A DNA stretch of 64,000 bases from contig CM044871.1 of NCBI GenBank assembly GCA_024500155.1, positions 82,382,402 through 82,446,401 on the forward strand, given 5' to 3'. The notes below the pieces were generated by a model. It made no database searches, had not been told where the DNA came from, and saw only the letters and a program-made list of their open reading frames with translations. This DNA comes from Chenopodium formosanum. Its lineage: Eukaryota > Streptophyta > Magnoliopsida > Caryophyllales > Amaranthaceae. The translations under genes were made by a program, and so were the position numbers. Shown here piece by piece: positions 44,223-58,620 of the stretch (positions are counted from its first letter, which is position 1; the number at the start of each line of letters is the position of its first letter).

Positions 44223-47200
44223 TAAGTATAGTCTAACACAGATTTGTTGCTTGAGGATTAATGCAAGATTAAAACACACACACATAAAATATTAGAAACG
44301 ACCTTGATCATATCTCAATGTTATCATTTCTTCATCAATTATACCTCTTGTAAATCAACTTTGCAATGTTGCATACATCAATATAACTAATTACCCATTT
44401 TGTTTTGAATTCTCTAAATCAACAATTAAGTTGAAGAACATCTCCTTCCCTATTGAAATGATTGGCTTTTCTTATTACCACTAAAGCCTAAAGTGTGCAT
44501 GAAGCTGATCATTGGCGAGTGGCCACTTCTTTTGGTAGAGTCACTTGGTTTGGCTATACACTTTTACTAGTAGCGCATTCACAAAGATTGGACCATAAAA
44601 TTGGTAATGGTTGGGACCATAAATCGGGAAACTTTTGGTCCTGGCCAACGAATTTTCTAGTCAACTTATGTGATGCATATTTATATATGGAATGAGATAG
44701 ATTGAGGGCTTTTTTTGGACTTCTCTAAGGAATTTTTGATCCATCATTTCTTTTGGTGCACATATTTTTTTTATTCCTTATCGTTGTGAGTTTTTAGTTT
44801 TATCGAAAACTTTAAAATACGGTTTTGAATCTAAAAAAAGTTGTTTCCTTTGTTTTTAAAAGTATTTCAATAGTATATTTTTTTATGGTCGATCAATTGA
44901 ATATGTATTATGGAAATTATGCTAAAAACTTTTATTGTTATATGATGAATCTCAAAAACACCCCGGTGTTTAAGTAATCTTGAACTTTCAACATCATGTC
45001 AAATAACCCTTATTTCAAATGAGAGTTTAACTATATATAAAAGTAGATTTCATCCTAAATCAAATCTATATAATAAGTGAAGTAATCCACTAATTTTATA
45101 TGTTAGTTGCACTTCCGATCCTCTATTTCTTCATTGTGGTACAATTCAAGTAATCCCAACTCAAATATGATCTATTTCCTTACAATATTGCATTAGTTAA
45201 TAGATAAGATCAAGAAATCGAGATTCGAAAGTTTATAAAGAGGTATAAAACTTGGTGATTTTATCATCTAACTCAAGGCACTATCAATATCAATCAAGGA
45301 AAGACTTCTAATCAAATAAGTTTATTGAATCCAAATTTTATGTCTCACTATTACGGTTACGTAAATGTTCCACGTTTGTGGCAATCCTTTTATTGATCCA
45401 TATCTACTACGAAGTATTACTCAAGGTCTCGTCACTCAATTATTTAAAAATTACATAATTTCTACTATTAAATAAATTTGAATTTAGCGTCACATAACAT
45501 CTTACATAAAAAAATTGGGACAGATAATTTTATTCCAATTTCAATCATATAGAAGTGATGAGACAAAAGCCACGTGTGTATATAAAGGAATCATCATCAT
45601 CACTATAAAGATTAGGGAAAAAAAAACTTTGTCCATAAAAAATTACAAGGAGTAGATCTTACATGAATCAACAAGGTGGAGGGTTCTTGTTAAACGGGAA
45701 GAAAAAAAAGAAAAAAGTTGGAATTAGATGGTATTTTTTCAAAGCATAACAAAAAAAATTATACACTAAATGAATGGATCCCCACATTGGAAAAGGACAA
45801 TACATAAACATGATAACTTGTAAAACATTTTATAATATGAAATATTGTATAATGAAACTTCTTTAAAATGGTATCAAAATAATACATCAATTTACTATAT
45901 TATAAATTATTGTTAGTATTATTATATAGTTTATTATTTTATCATATGTCAATAAAAATGATTTCCAACCATTAAATCCTTACCCACCTTTTTTTTTTCT
46001 TTTTTCCTTCGAAAGTGGAGAGTGAAAGGGAGACCCATCATACCATGGCTTTTAATATGAATGATTAAAATCAGAATCTTAAACATGTACACTATAATGG
46101 TTTATTTTTTAACTTTTGGTGTTCTTTGTTTGCTTCAACTTTTGTATTCTACAAGACTCATCTATCGTTTCTCCCGTGTTGTTCCTAGCTACCTTAACTT
46201 CTAAGTATTTGACGTAAGCTTGTTATTCTCTTCCAATTATTCTTTCTACCTCTAATCCAATTTTTTTTTTTGGAATAATCTTATGTTAATCTAAACTTTT
46301 CTAGTGACATTTGACGATCAATGGTTCTTTTAACAACGCGTTTGAACTAACTACCACTTAGGTTAAATTAACTGGTAAAGCTTAAATATAACTCGAGAGT
46401 GATATCTAATAAGACTTGAGGTAAAATTTCTTTACATCTTTTGTCTTTATAACATGCATCTAATAGAAAAAATTGGACTAGAGAGCCGAGAGAAAGCAAG
46501 ATACTATATGAACATAATTTCAGTACATATTAAATAAAAAGAGGTCTATTATACCACCGTATAAAATATGAATTGATATGGATTGTTTTCAATTTTCATG
46601 TTTTCATAAACTATACTGTAATTAGTTTGTATCTTCTAGCATGATCAAAATATAGAAAAGAAAAGACTCCATATACTTGTATTAGGTACAATTCACTTTA
46701 TACTACATTGGTGTATCTAGAGCGAACCCTTCATGAAAGAGCTGAGGAAGGAAATATAAAATACTAGCATGTGTATATGTGGATTATCCTTATGCTTGTA
46801 CCTCTTCTTTAACCTATATACTTCTTCTGTTTCCTTTCATTTTAATTAACACTTTTCATTTCACGCTTGATAATGCATTATGTCATTAACAAATTAAATG
46901 TCTTTGATCATCAATAGGTAATAATTATAAATTTTATATTATGAAATCATAAAGCGAAATGAATTTAACAAGATCCTACATGTTGAATAAGTTTTTCCTT
47001 AACTATGAATAATTAAAGTCTATCAAAATAGAATACTCCGTATATACATAGTGTAAAAGTCAAAGTGTTGCAAATAATTAAAAAATAAAAATAGTAAATA
47101 CAAAGTACTATGTGTCTACCAAAGTATATAGCAATTGTATCATACGTAATTACGTACTACTATAGTAGTTATGCAACCCTTTCATAACCATTATATTAAA

Positions 47201-47328
47201 AGCAAATGTTTATTTGATAGTTGGGAAAAAAGAATTATTAACTATATGTCTCAAATTATGTGCTCCATTCTTTATATGGTAATTTTACTTTTTAAAACTG
47301 AGGTCAATTATTGAGCCTATGATCAAGT
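44223..47328. other. Gene-free AT-rich DNA
   Basis: About 3 kb with no gene recognised. The 66-codon frame at 44495-44695 has no start context or domain that I know. Confidence 0.5.
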
Positions 47329-47491
47329 TAGAGGTGTCAAAAGCACACTCGACCAGATCTGATCCGAAAAATATTCGATTTAGATTTGAACTTGCGTCGT
47401 GTGAACATAATAATTTAGTATGACTTAACTTTAAAAATTGACCCGACCCGATCATCTCAGATCCGATCCGATCTTCCAAATTGACACCCCT
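47329..47491. mobile_element. Candidate hAT-type MITE
   Basis: The ends are TAGAGGTGTCAA and (reversed) AAGGGGTGTCAA. The interior is rich in GATCCGATCCGA/TCAGATCYGAT words. The flanks TGATCAAG and TCATCAAC are similar but not identical, so the 8-bp duplication is decayed or absent. Confidence 0.5.
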
Positions 47492-47788
47492 TCATCAACC
47501 CACATGTAAGTGCAGGAATTGTTCCACATTAATCGAGTGTAAAAGTAAATGTGAGTATTTGGATATAATTGTGTCTACATTATAAAACTAAGGGGATAAT
47601 CCTCGCAGGTGGTTTTGAGGTAGAACCTCCTTAATCATATAAAGTTGACATTTGTGACGAGTGTGACCCATACTCGTTTATGACCAATACTTATCCATAA
47701 AAGTAAACAAATAAAATAAAATAAAAATAACCTCATTTTTCACTATTTTGAAAAATCGTATGGATCATTTGCTTATATTAGTTATTTC

Positions 47789-47819
<31 letters not shown>

Positions 47820-50519
47820 CTTATACTAGTAGAAAAATTAAATTGGGACATAAGGAGAATCTTGTAAACTTGTGAACGATGAAATCAACTTGTAACTCTA
47901 TCATTAGCATTTAGCACACACCAAAGTTGCAAATATCCTAGTCGTCCTTTAATTTTGTCAAACCCATCTAAAAGGAAAAAAAAAAAAAAAAAATGGAGTT
48001 ATCCATTTCACTGCTTACTAATTAGCAAATATTGTTTACTAATTGCAAATGCACTTTTTTCCCACTTAAAAGTTTTTGTTTCTCCCTTTGTCTCTTTTAC
48101 CTGCCTGGGAAAAAAGGGTTAGAAAAGAGCACTTCATTTAGGCAATAAATTCAAAGAATCTTAAAAATGACCTTTCACTTATTTTCTGGCTCTTTGTTGT
48201 TTCTAGGACTTTCTACTATCTTACATTAGAGGGCCGCTCAAAATAATTTTAAGTATATAAGGAGTTACGAAAGACAATGATATTTTTTTGTTCATGAAGT
48301 TTTGTGTAAGACAACTATAACGACACAACGTAGAGGTTTGGGTTGTTTTATATTTAAACAAGTAAAATAAAGTAATTTCCTTATAATTTGTAATATTTAT
48401 ATTGGGAATATATAATTTCTAGCTCTATATGTATACACGGAGTACATGTTAATACACCATGTATACTACGGAGTACCAAATATTTGGTACGGAGTAACAT
48501 TTTCTATAATATACTTACTATGCTAATCAAGATTAATAAAAGGTTAATTGGAAAGAAAAGTCCAAATTCATTTTGGATGAGGATCAAATCTCCTTTTGTT
48601 TCTTTCATTTATTTTAGTTATAATAAGCCACATGAATGAAGATTATATGGTTTTCATTTTTAATTAAAATAAATAAATAATGCACCTAAAAATCTAACCT
48701 AACCATTTAATAGCACATTTGATTCTTCTTGTTTTTCTATTTAGTCGCCTGGACCAAAACAAAAAAGGCTAATTTTACACTTTCCTTGAAGATGGAACGT
48801 TATTAGCCGCATCTTCCATCCTCCTATCGACAAAAAGATGAGTATTTAAAAGTTGATTACACAACTCATGCATGCGCTTTACTAAAATGGAGTATTAACA
48901 AGTTAAATATACCAAAAGAAGTTTGGGTCCCATCCATTTTATAAGAAGTGTTCACACGATTCATATCCTTTTCTATATTCGATTTTCAATGATAAGCGTC
49001 TACTATCCACCTGATTGTACCGTACATATACTCAATATATTCACAATTGTTTTCTACCTCTGTTCAGTCATTTGAATAATAATGAGCAATAAAATAGTCT
49101 TAACTTGACGGTCTTTAGATGTTTGCAAGCACTAATGATGAAAAGAACTCCACGATTCAAAGTAGCATAATTTAATTAAGATATATGTAACATAACATAA
49201 CATTGATTCTAGAAAACATGAGCTTCCAATAATCTTCCATCATACATAGAAGTCAAAATATTTAGTTAGCATGACAATCAGTAATGCAAGGTGAGAGGTG
49301 ACTAGCTAGATAGTCTCGCAGATCCATAGAAATATGAGCATTTAATCTTAAACAAGTGATTAGGAATAAGTAATACATATTCTTTCAAAAGAAAAAAAAA
49401 TATACCAAGTATATATTAGTGAAAGGATGTTTTGCTACGTATAAGTTATCTCCATTTCAGCCAACAAATTAAAGAATGTTTTGAGTTTAGGAATATTATA
49501 TTATGGAGTACTAATTTTTTGTTCAATTGAATCTTATATTATTAACATTATCATAACTAATTACCTATTTCAATCCATCTTTAGTTTGTCTCATAGGCTA
49601 ATTTGATTACTGTACGTCCTCAAATCTATCTTTGGTCAATGATGGATATAGTCATTGGTCCTTATTGAGGAGTAAAGTCAAAATTATAGGTCAACCTCTC
49701 TCGGTTAGTAAAGCTGATTAAATTTTGAATAATAATTTTTTTCAACATATATTGTAGAGCAGGTAAAAGCTTACAAAATACGACAACACAACATAAACCT
49801 CACTCAAGTGACTACTAATGTTCGTTGTCAGTGCCTTATCATAATGGTTGTCGTAACTTTTAAGATTTGAATCTTCATTTTCTTTTTAAAAAAGTGCAAG
49901 TAGAGTACTCTGTATGATTTTATCATTCTGCATATATTACAAATGAATACCTAGCTAGATTCGTTGTTTTCATAAAAAAAAAAATAATAATAATAAATAA
50001 ATAAAATAAATAAATAAAGCTTCATTGTTGCCCTCTTATTCCACACACTTATCCAATTAAATTACATTTTTGTCACTTATAACAAACCCACTTTTTCACT
50101 AATTTTTGTGCAAGATTAAATGTCAAGAACATTAAGGAAGTAACGGATTTGTATTATATAAAACAAATGTCTCAACATAAAGAGTAAACGAGTAAAAAGA
50201 ATACTAGTGCGGTTAAAAAATTGGAAAGAAATGATCAAGTTCGTTAAAATTGGAATACTAAAGTGTAAGCTTTATTTGGTTAAAGGGTTACAAATCAAGA
50301 AAGGAGAAACAGAGAGATATTGGATGGATGCATGATGATACGTAAAAAAAAACAGAGATTAAAAAGGCATGGTATGATTGGTTAATGGATGATACACGAT
50401 CTTTCTGTTAGGCTTATCGAACATATTCTCTTCTCTCTTTCTTTGCCGCCTATTGCTCTATTATTATTATTATTATTACATAAATCGTCGTATGTATTTT
50501 ACCACACCGTTGGATGGAA
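47492..50519. other. Gene-free AT-rich DNA
   Basis: No gene. Poly-A at 47790-47816 and an ATT run at 50460-50477 are the only notable features. Confidence 0.5.
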
Positions 50520-50712
50520 GTTACTTATTTAGAGGTTATTCAATCGTTTAAGGGTTACTTGGTATAAGGTTACTCAGTCAAGGGTTATTTAACTGGTCAA
50601 GGATTACTAGATTAACCATACGGTGTAGCTAGCCATACGAAAAACGCGTTAACCGACTGATTAATTTCAGAATAAGTAACCCTTGATTGAACGAGTAACC
50701 CTTATAAGTAAG
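50520..50712. repeat. Second GGTTACT-type inverted repeat
   Basis: Left half AAGGGTTACTTGG, AAGGTTACTCAGTCAAGGGTT; right half (reversed) AAGGGTTACTCGTTCAATCA and AGGGTTACTTATTC. The unit resembles that of the foldback element at 14948-15410. The halves are separated by a CATACGGTGTAGCTAGC segment, which is also repeated inversely near the ends (ACACGATGTGG). Confidence 0.45.
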
Positions 50713-53700
50713 CCATGCTACACGATGTGGACAGCCGCAAAAAATTATTATTATTATTAATTTTTTTAAAGTAAGGAGAAAGACTCTAGCAGAATTACAA
50801 GATCTTTACTCTAACAATTTTTTTCCAATATTTACAGGACAAATACATTAAAAACGAGGGGGGAAGAGTAAAAGATCCCAACCTTCAAATTATCTCTAAT
50901 GAAAATTGAACCCTTTTTAGGTGCAATCTTTTCCCAAGACTAAGCTTAGCTTGATAACCATGCATTGATGCATGTAATTACATGACATACATTGATCCAT
51001 ACATGCATGTTACACATAAAGCTTCCAAGTGGGTCCCTAGAAGTATAAATTAGCCAATCACAATATTTTTCCATGTCAAGGAGTGGGACCCTCCAACATC
51101 TTTGTGTTTTACTCTATGTCTTTAACTAATGGAGCAATAGTACCACTACTACCACATGTATACGTACCCTTTATTTAAAATACCACTTGTACCTCTTGTT
51201 TAGAGAAAATATTAATAATAAGAAAAAGGTGGATAATATATTGATTATTAAGTGGATGAATTGGAAGTCTTTCAAAAATTAGTTGCTAAAATTTGGCCTT
51301 AATGAAGGTATGAGATACGAATAGCAATTGTTTTTATTTACGGAGTACTAATATATCAAGTTATCGTAATTCAAAAGATATAGAGAAAGCATTATGGTAA
51401 TATGAGCCTAAAATCAATGAATTTAATACGAACGAAAATATTATAAGAAAAGACTAAAACCAAGTTGAAAAATGATTAATGTAACTTAGCCTATTTAACG
51501 TGGCATAATGAAATAATTTGTTGTACTGTAATTGGGTGTATTTTTGTTTAATATCTAAAAAGATGAAATAGATTGAATCCTTTTCCTTTTACTTAATTGA
51601 TTTCATCAATCATTTATTAATTACTATATCTAAGAAAGAGGATTCCCTGGTTTAGGATTAGTAAATACCGTACTATAACATGGGGATCCTCTAAAGAATA
51701 TTATTATCGATGAAAAAGAATGTTCTCATTTTCAAAGACGGAACATTGCAAATCTTGCACAGATATTCGACTTACTGGTCAGGTTAAGATGTATTAAGTT
51801 GATAGTGATAGTTCAAATCTACAAGACTACAAATTTGTGGAATTTAAGTTAATTGAAGAAATGCATGGTGGAAAATTAGCTATTTGTTAAACTAGGACAA
51901 TTTATCAACGTCAATTATACCATATAAATGAAACATGATATGATCAAAATAGTATTTTATTTAACATACTACGGAGTAGAACTTATCTGAGCTTACACAA
52001 CTCGTTTATTAAAATTGACCTGAATATAATCATATGGAATAGTGACAGTAATTAAGATAAATAGAATTGATTGGACCTAACCTGAATGGTAATGCAAGTC
52101 TATTTTTTTCATACTCTGTGTTATATTACAATCCAATAAAAATTCAGTTTAAATATTTTATATTTTATATTCAAACCAAAATTCCTTATTTCAAATAAGA
52201 AAAAAGGGGGAAAAAAAATAATAATGTAACCAGTATAGAACTTCTTTTAATTTTCACTTTAAAATGATGTAATAATATTCCAGCTGAAAGTTTTTTTAAT
52301 CAAATTATCTATTTTCTGCTAGTACTGATGTCACAATATGTTATGATATGATGCTATCAAGATAATGTTTAATATCTTGCTGCTACTACAATTTGTGTCT
52401 ATTGTTTTTGCCTTATATTTAAAAAGTTTTTTTTTAAAAAATTGTTTTATTTTCTCATACAATACTATGTTCTCGTAGTTTATTCCACTTAAATACAATA
52501 ATAAATATTGTATAGTTCCCTAAAAAAATGTATTGTACAGTAAAGTCAGTAAAATTAGTTTTAGTACCATAAAAATTACTCCGTAGTAACTTTAAGAAAC
52601 ATGCATAATAGGTTATCAGTTAAATAAGTTATTTAATCTGTAAAAATAATTTTAATTCAATAAAAAATAATTCCAATTTAACAATAATAAGGTGAAGATA
52701 ATAGGGTCTTACCCTAAAATAATAAAAATTTAAAAAGTTACATGGCTATAAAATCAAAGTTACCATATTTTTCCAGATAGATAAATTGAATTTACTCTCT
52801 TTACAAGAATTGATCTTGTAAAAATCAACCATGCATATTGCAGAAGTGTAATCATGTAATCATACTAGTACTCTATATACTTCGTAAAATTTATTTCTAA
52901 TCAGTTACTTTGATATTTGTAATAAAAAGTTTAATTGATTTTACTCCAAATCTAGTTAAAAGTTACTCAAAAGTGATTATAAATTACTCTATAATTGATC
53001 GATATGTCCACAAATGTTCATAAAAAGACAAATATACCTTCATCTACTTATAAAATTTATATTAATTTTTAATAAAGTACCTTTTACTTATAGACAAATA
53101 AATAGGGGTGAATGGAGTAATTATCAATAAAATGTGGAGTACTCCGTATTAAAGTTTTTTTTTATTTATTTTTTTTTTATTCCATCCGGTTTACTGTTTG
53201 GGAGAATTCGGATTCGGAGCTCAATTTTAGAAAATTTGATTCCAGTCAATTTTCAATTGTAATTGTGAGGGATCAAAAATACAATTTTTTTTTACCAAGT
53301 TCAACTCTCAATCACCATTATACCAACACCAATCGGTAAAAGAAAAGAAATTATAAATATTTGCCAACCATGTTATTTGACTTATTTTGTCGTTGCACGA
53401 TTGAAAAGACCTAGATTTTGCGTGTGATGTGAAATGACCTATGTCTGCCAAAGCCACAAATATTCCCCATCTTTAATTCCACTAGTGTCGTCTTTGAACT
53501 CATAAGAGACTAGGAGAATTAATTAATTAGAATTTTTTTTAGTTTGGTAGGTGTACGTTAATATTACAGGTGTAAAATTACACTCTCTTTTACATTTTCA
53601 ATTACTCTTCATTTTTATCATGTCACTCCATTCAGTGTGAACTCCTGTTTGCAGAAAAGTTTGTAAGAAGTGGGTGGGTGTTGTAAAAGAAGATGAGTAA

Positions 53701-53743
53701 AATAAGAATGATGAAATAAAATTTGAATGCATAAGAAAAATGC
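50713..53743. other. Gene-free AT-rich DNA
   Basis: No gene recognised over 3 kb; only simple A/T runs and short repeats. Confidence 0.5.
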
Positions 53744-53745
53744 TA

Positions 53746-53813
53746 CTCTCTCCGTCCCTTAATTAAATTCCTATATAGAGAGAAGTATGAATTTAATTAA
53801 GGGGCGGAGGGAG
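53746..53813. mobile_element. Very short Stowaway MITE
   Basis: 68 bp with CTCTCTCCGTCCCTTAATTA and (reversed) CTCCCTCCGCCCCTTAATTA arms and TA on both sides. The arms are nearly the whole element, leaving only a small loop. Confidence 0.9.
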
Positions 53814-53815
53814 TA

Positions 53816-55179
53816 ATATATAATACAAGAGAGAGTGACCGGTTGGAATGAAATGCATACGTATTGTAGATCATACATGTGGCGTTAAGAGAGTTAAGGT
53901 TGTATAAGAAATTTGCTAAAATGGAACAAAATAAAAGAAAAGAAGTAAATCGGACATTATGAAACACTTCTAAATGAAAAGTAAGTCGTCGAACGTTTGA
54001 AATTGCTCTAGCTCAAACAAAAATATTGGTTTACACTTCCTCCATTTCTATTTATTAGTTGCACAATTTCTCTTAAACAATATCACATTAATCATGATAG
54101 ATGTACTATTTTCTTATCAATCAAGTATTTTGATGGCCTAGCCTATATGCCCATATATACTTATTACATATATCCTATCATACTTGACTTAATTTTGTAA
54201 TTTCTTTACTTTCAATGCCCTTCAAATGTCCCTAAGATCGAATAATGGTATGTATAATCAAATAGATTTGAATGAAGCGAAAATAAGGAAGCATGTGAAT
54301 TACAAAGCATAAATAAACGTCTAATATAATGCCTAGTATATATTACTCATGAAAGAACATAAATTTGCATATATTAAAAATTAGGTTAGAAATCAAACTA
54401 AATTTAGTAAACAATTTACATGAATGCTTCTTAGTCATTACCAATTTACCATGTGAGTTTTTAATTATATATTCAGATTTTCTTACTTAAGAAACAAATA
54501 ATAAATAATCATGTCAAACAAAAACCATAACATGTGAATATGTGATATGTTGTACTAGTGTAACCATGTCATGTCATGCTCGTGAATGACGGACAATTCC
54601 AGATCACAAGGGTTTGAAGTTTGGGTGTTTTAAGCATGTTTAATCATGGATAACCTCGCTTTAACAAAAGTCATGGTTTTTTTTTAATTACTAAAACTTG
54701 ATTTTGGGGGTCAAACTTTGCTGAAATTATAGGATCCATAATTAGTTTACTATTCAAAAACAAATGATATAATGTTAGAAAAGTGCAATGAATCTGGATT
54801 ATTAGTGTAACTTGTCAAAAGTTTGTTTGTGACTATGTGAGTTAGTGACCATGCAATTGCTTGTAAATTTCTTGATTTAGTTTCTAGAAGATTGTTGAAT
54901 CATGCATTTGGTTGAAAACATGAATAATTGATTTATGCTTGTAAAGTAAGACCATGTTCTCGATCTTCATTTAATATTTATTTAATACAGAGTTTCATTT
55001 ATTAAAGTTATTAATGATTTTATAGTGTAATTTCACATGTAGTACTAATTTGTATCAGGTACCAATGAAAGTTGGTTAAAACTAGTTATTGAGCAACAAT
55101 TATGTAAGTTAGCAAACTGAATTTACAAGTTGCATACCACTTCAACCATTTCTAAAGGTTCTTTACACTTTTCGATTTA
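53816..55179. other. Gene-free AT-rich DNA
   Basis: Nothing recognised. Confidence 0.5.
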
Positions 55180-55395
55180 GGGTTTGTTCTGATTTACTGA
55201 TTTGAAATGAACTGAATTAAACTGAACTGAGCTAAACTGAACTGAAATATTTGACAATAGATTAATGATTTTTAACTATGGATTAATGGTATTTTGTTTA
55301 TTTATTATTATATATATGTGTGTAATAAATATATAAAAAAAATAAAAATACATAAATATATATAAAAAATATGAAAAATAATAATAATATATTAA

Positions 55396-56428
55396 GGCAT
55401 ATGACAAGGTGCCAAGAGAGATACTTTGGTGGGCAATGTTGAAGAAAGGTATCCCACGAAGGTATGTAGACCTAGTTAAGGATATGTATCGGGATGTGTC
55501 AACAAATGTGAGGACATGCGGAGGGTTGACAAAAGATTTCCCTATTACAATCGGATTGCATCAAGGGTCTGCATTAAGCCCTTTTCTTTTTGCAACGGTT
55601 CTAGACGAATTAACTAGACCAATTCAAGATGAGGTTCCATGGTGTATGCTGTTCGCAGATGATATCGTTTTGGTGGATGAGACTAAGGATGGGGTTAATG
55701 TCAAGTTGGAGCAATGGAGGCAAAGGTTGGAATCTAGAGGGTTTAAGCTAAGTCGGAGTAAGACTGAATATTTGGTATGTCGTTTTGGCACTCAGAGGGG
55801 GACAAGCAATGAAGTGGTGAGTTTGGATGGAAAGGATTTGACCATGAGTGAATGTTTTAAGTACCTAGGGTCGATCATCCAGAAGAATGGTGACATTGAT
55901 CAAGACGTGACCCACAGGATTAAGTCAGGGTGGCTTAAATGGAGAGCGGCCACGGGAGTGCTATGCGACCGCAGCATTCCCTTAAAGTTGAAGGGAAAAT
56001 TCTACAGGACTGCCATAAGACCAGTGTTGCTCTATGGTACAGAATGTTGGGCTTCTAAGAAAGAGCATATTAAAAAGATGGAGGTTACGGAAATGCGCAT
56101 GTTAAGGTGGATGTGTGGAAACACTTTAAGAGATAGAATCAGAAATGAGGTTATTCGCAAGAAAGTAGGTGTGGCGGGCATTGTAGATAAATTAAGGGAA
56201 AATCGTCTGCGTTGGTTTGGACATGTAAGACGGAGACCCGAGGGTGCACCGGTGCGAAGAGTGGAAGAGTGGGACCATGGAGGGATTAAACGAGGAAGAG
56301 GGAGACCAAAGATGACTTGGTTGGAAGGAGTGAGGAAGGATATGAAGTGCATGGATTTACGTGAGGATGAAGTTTTGGATCGTAAGGGATGGAGGAGAAA
56401 GATTTATGTTGATGACTACACGGAATAA
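55396..56428 (+). pseudogene. LINE reverse transcriptase, C-terminal part
   Basis: The open frame starts at KAYDKVPREILWWAM, without endonuclease or the first RT motifs, and continues through GLHQGSALSPFLF, then the catalytic FADDIVLVDE, then KYLGSIIQKNG. The C-terminal zinc-knuckle-free region of RTE elements follows (TECWASKKEH, RLRWFGHVRRRPEGAPVRR) to the stop at 56426-56428. No stop or frameshift lies within about 343 codons, so the fragment is young. It has no complete protein and cannot act by itself. Confidence 0.85.
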
Positions 56429-56499
56429 TCAAATTTGGTTCATGTTAGCCGACCCCACTTTTGGGATTAAGGCTTTGATTGATTGATTGATTGATTGAT
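55396..56499 (+). mobile_element. 5'-truncated RTE-type LINE
   Basis: Coding text begins abruptly within the reverse transcriptase and ends in a stop, then about 50 bases of 3' end (CCGACCCCACTTTTGGGATT) and a tail of GATT units (56475-56499). An RTE-clade LINE typically ends in such a short repeat tail. No target duplication could be fixed in the AT-rich flanks. Confidence 0.8.
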
Positions 56500-56567
56500 T
56501 AAGTGGATTAAGAAATATATATAAGTATTTTAAAAAATAAAAATAATATTGTATTTTAAATTTTTAA

Positions 56568-56601
<34 letters not shown>

Positions 56602-57015
56602 GATAATAATAATATATAAGTGTAAAAAATATTTATTATAATAATATATATAAGTAAGGCTAGAATACTTAAAAAAAATAAGGCTAGAAAAATAATATTG
56701 TATTGACTGTACTTCAACGCCCCTCCCCCCAATTATGAAACCCTCTACCTAATTTCTAACGCCTTTGTGCCCTATGCTAAAAAGTATGAAATTTGGCTGT
56801 AATTATCATTAGCAATATCACTAGACATATAGATGAACTTAGATCGGCCCACCTAAACTAAATTGTCATTAAGAATATCATTAGTTAAATCATATAAAAA
56901 AAGAATTAGCAAAAGAAAAGAATTGAATTGAACTGATTTGAACTAAACTTATTAGAGCTGAACTAAACTAAACTGAACTGAACTGAACTGAAATTAAACC
57001 GAAGAGAACAGGTCC

Positions 57016-57946
57016 TTGGTCTGTTTTTGAATATTTTTTACACATTTGCTTTATATTTATTGTTTGATCGATGAACACATTTTCACTCACTATACGTCTA
57101 TACTTATTTAAACTTTTTCTTATACCAGCCATCTTTGTATTCCTCATTTTATTTTCTTATGCTCACTCTGTCATTCATCACATCAGTTAACATATAATTC
57201 TCTCCCAATTACGCTAATTTGTGTGCAAATAGCAACGTTAAAGAACTTCCGAGAACGCTGATAATTATATGTGATATTATTTGTATCATTTCAGGATGAT
57301 AGTCAATTGTCAATTTTATTGTATGTCAAAATGGTCCAAATTGCAAAGAGAGACAATGAAACAAGCAAGAATATTTTCAATTAACAAAAGAGGGACCTAG
57401 TTAATTAAAAAAAAAAAAAAAAAAAAGACATCTCTAAGAAGAAGTTCCCTACCCAAGATGGGTTGTCCCTCCTGCCCTAAGGGCTAGAAAGAGCATGATA
57501 TGGGGCAAGTCCCATAGACAATCGAGTGGGTGATTGTCACCTTTGAGGCTATGAGAACAGCCCTCCTCCAACCAACTATCATATTTTTTTTACTTTTTTT
57601 CAAATGATTTGATGTGCTTAATTAGGCAATATTAACTTCAATGGTTACAATGTTTTTTTTTATGCATAAGAGGGAAAAACCCGAAAACAAAAAAAAGAAA
57701 ATTACTCCACCATATGTGGCAAAGCCACACCCACCGTATCCTCCCAAATTAGGTCTTTTATGTCAATGGTTACAATGTAAAGCAATGTTTGCAAGTACAA
57801 TGGAAACTCTAGTTACCATGAATATAAATCCGTCACAGTGAAGCATACAAATTTAAATATATGGTACAATAAGTGTACCACATTAGTTAATGATACAAAT
57901 CTCCCACAATGCTTAATAAAAACGATTTATAATAAAAATGTAAGGG

Positions 57947-57997
<51 letters not shown>

Positions 57998-58618
57998 TAT
58001 GATGAGAAATGAAGTCAATATTGTAAAATTAAATATTGAGTTGAGAGACTTGAGACGTGAAGATTTTAATAACAAGACTTCATACAAACATGTTTTTTTT
58101 CTTATATTAGTGAAATCTTACGAGTACATTATTAAAAAAAAACAGAGAGAGTGATCATGAGATGCATAGGTACTTGTGTTATGTGTATTGAGTAGCTAAT
58201 GATGATGAACTCAAAGCCAAATATAAGCAATAATTAACCAATAACGTAACCGTAACAGTTGATAATTGGCAACATGCATAAAGATGTAAAAGATCTTCCA
58301 TAAACAAGAAAATAATAATAGAAAGAAAGACGAGCCAAAAAGTGTAATACTAGTCCAGTAGTCCTTGAAACATGATGAGAGAGAGAAAAAAAAGAGTGAA
58401 GAAGCAAATAGCTGCTACTTAGTGGAGGAAGAATCATGGAAAGCAAAGCTAAATAGAAAGCGCAATAGCTAAAAGCTTGGCTTTGAAGCCTCTAAAAATT
58501 TTAAGAGATAAAAAGACCTACTCTTTTTTCTTCTTTTATATTTATATTTTTTTAATTTTAGAGCTCTGACAAATGTCGAGTATGTGTATGTTATATCTAT
58601 GGTCCTCGTTTCTATTAA
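57016..58618. other. Gene-free DNA
   Basis: No gene. A GC-richer island at 57420-57580 (CCCAAGATGGGTTGTCCCTC) next to an A run (57408-57427) could be a retroposon of unknown kind. A run of T then A at 57947-57994 forms a simple palindrome. Confidence 0.5.
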
Positions 58619-58620
58619 TA

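Larger units (their letters stand above)
55180..57015. mobile_element. Tourist-like MITE split by a LINE insertion
   Basis: The left part (55180-55250) starts GGGTTTGTTCTGATTTACTG and has GAACTGAACTGAGCTAAACTG-like arms. The right part (56930-57015) has the inverse and ends GAACAGGTCC. The AT/AAT-rich loop (55260-55390 and 56500-56640) is interrupted by the LINE. Flanking triplets TTA and TTG only partly match. Confidence 0.65.

Noticed and set aside
44495..44695. 66-codon plus frame (MHEADHWRVATSFG)
   Set aside because: No homologue recognised, no splice or promoter support, AT-rich intergenic context.
57947..57994. Poly-T/poly-A palindrome as a functional hairpin
   Set aside because: A plain homopolymer run of T then A in AT-rich DNA; length may also be a sequencing artefact.
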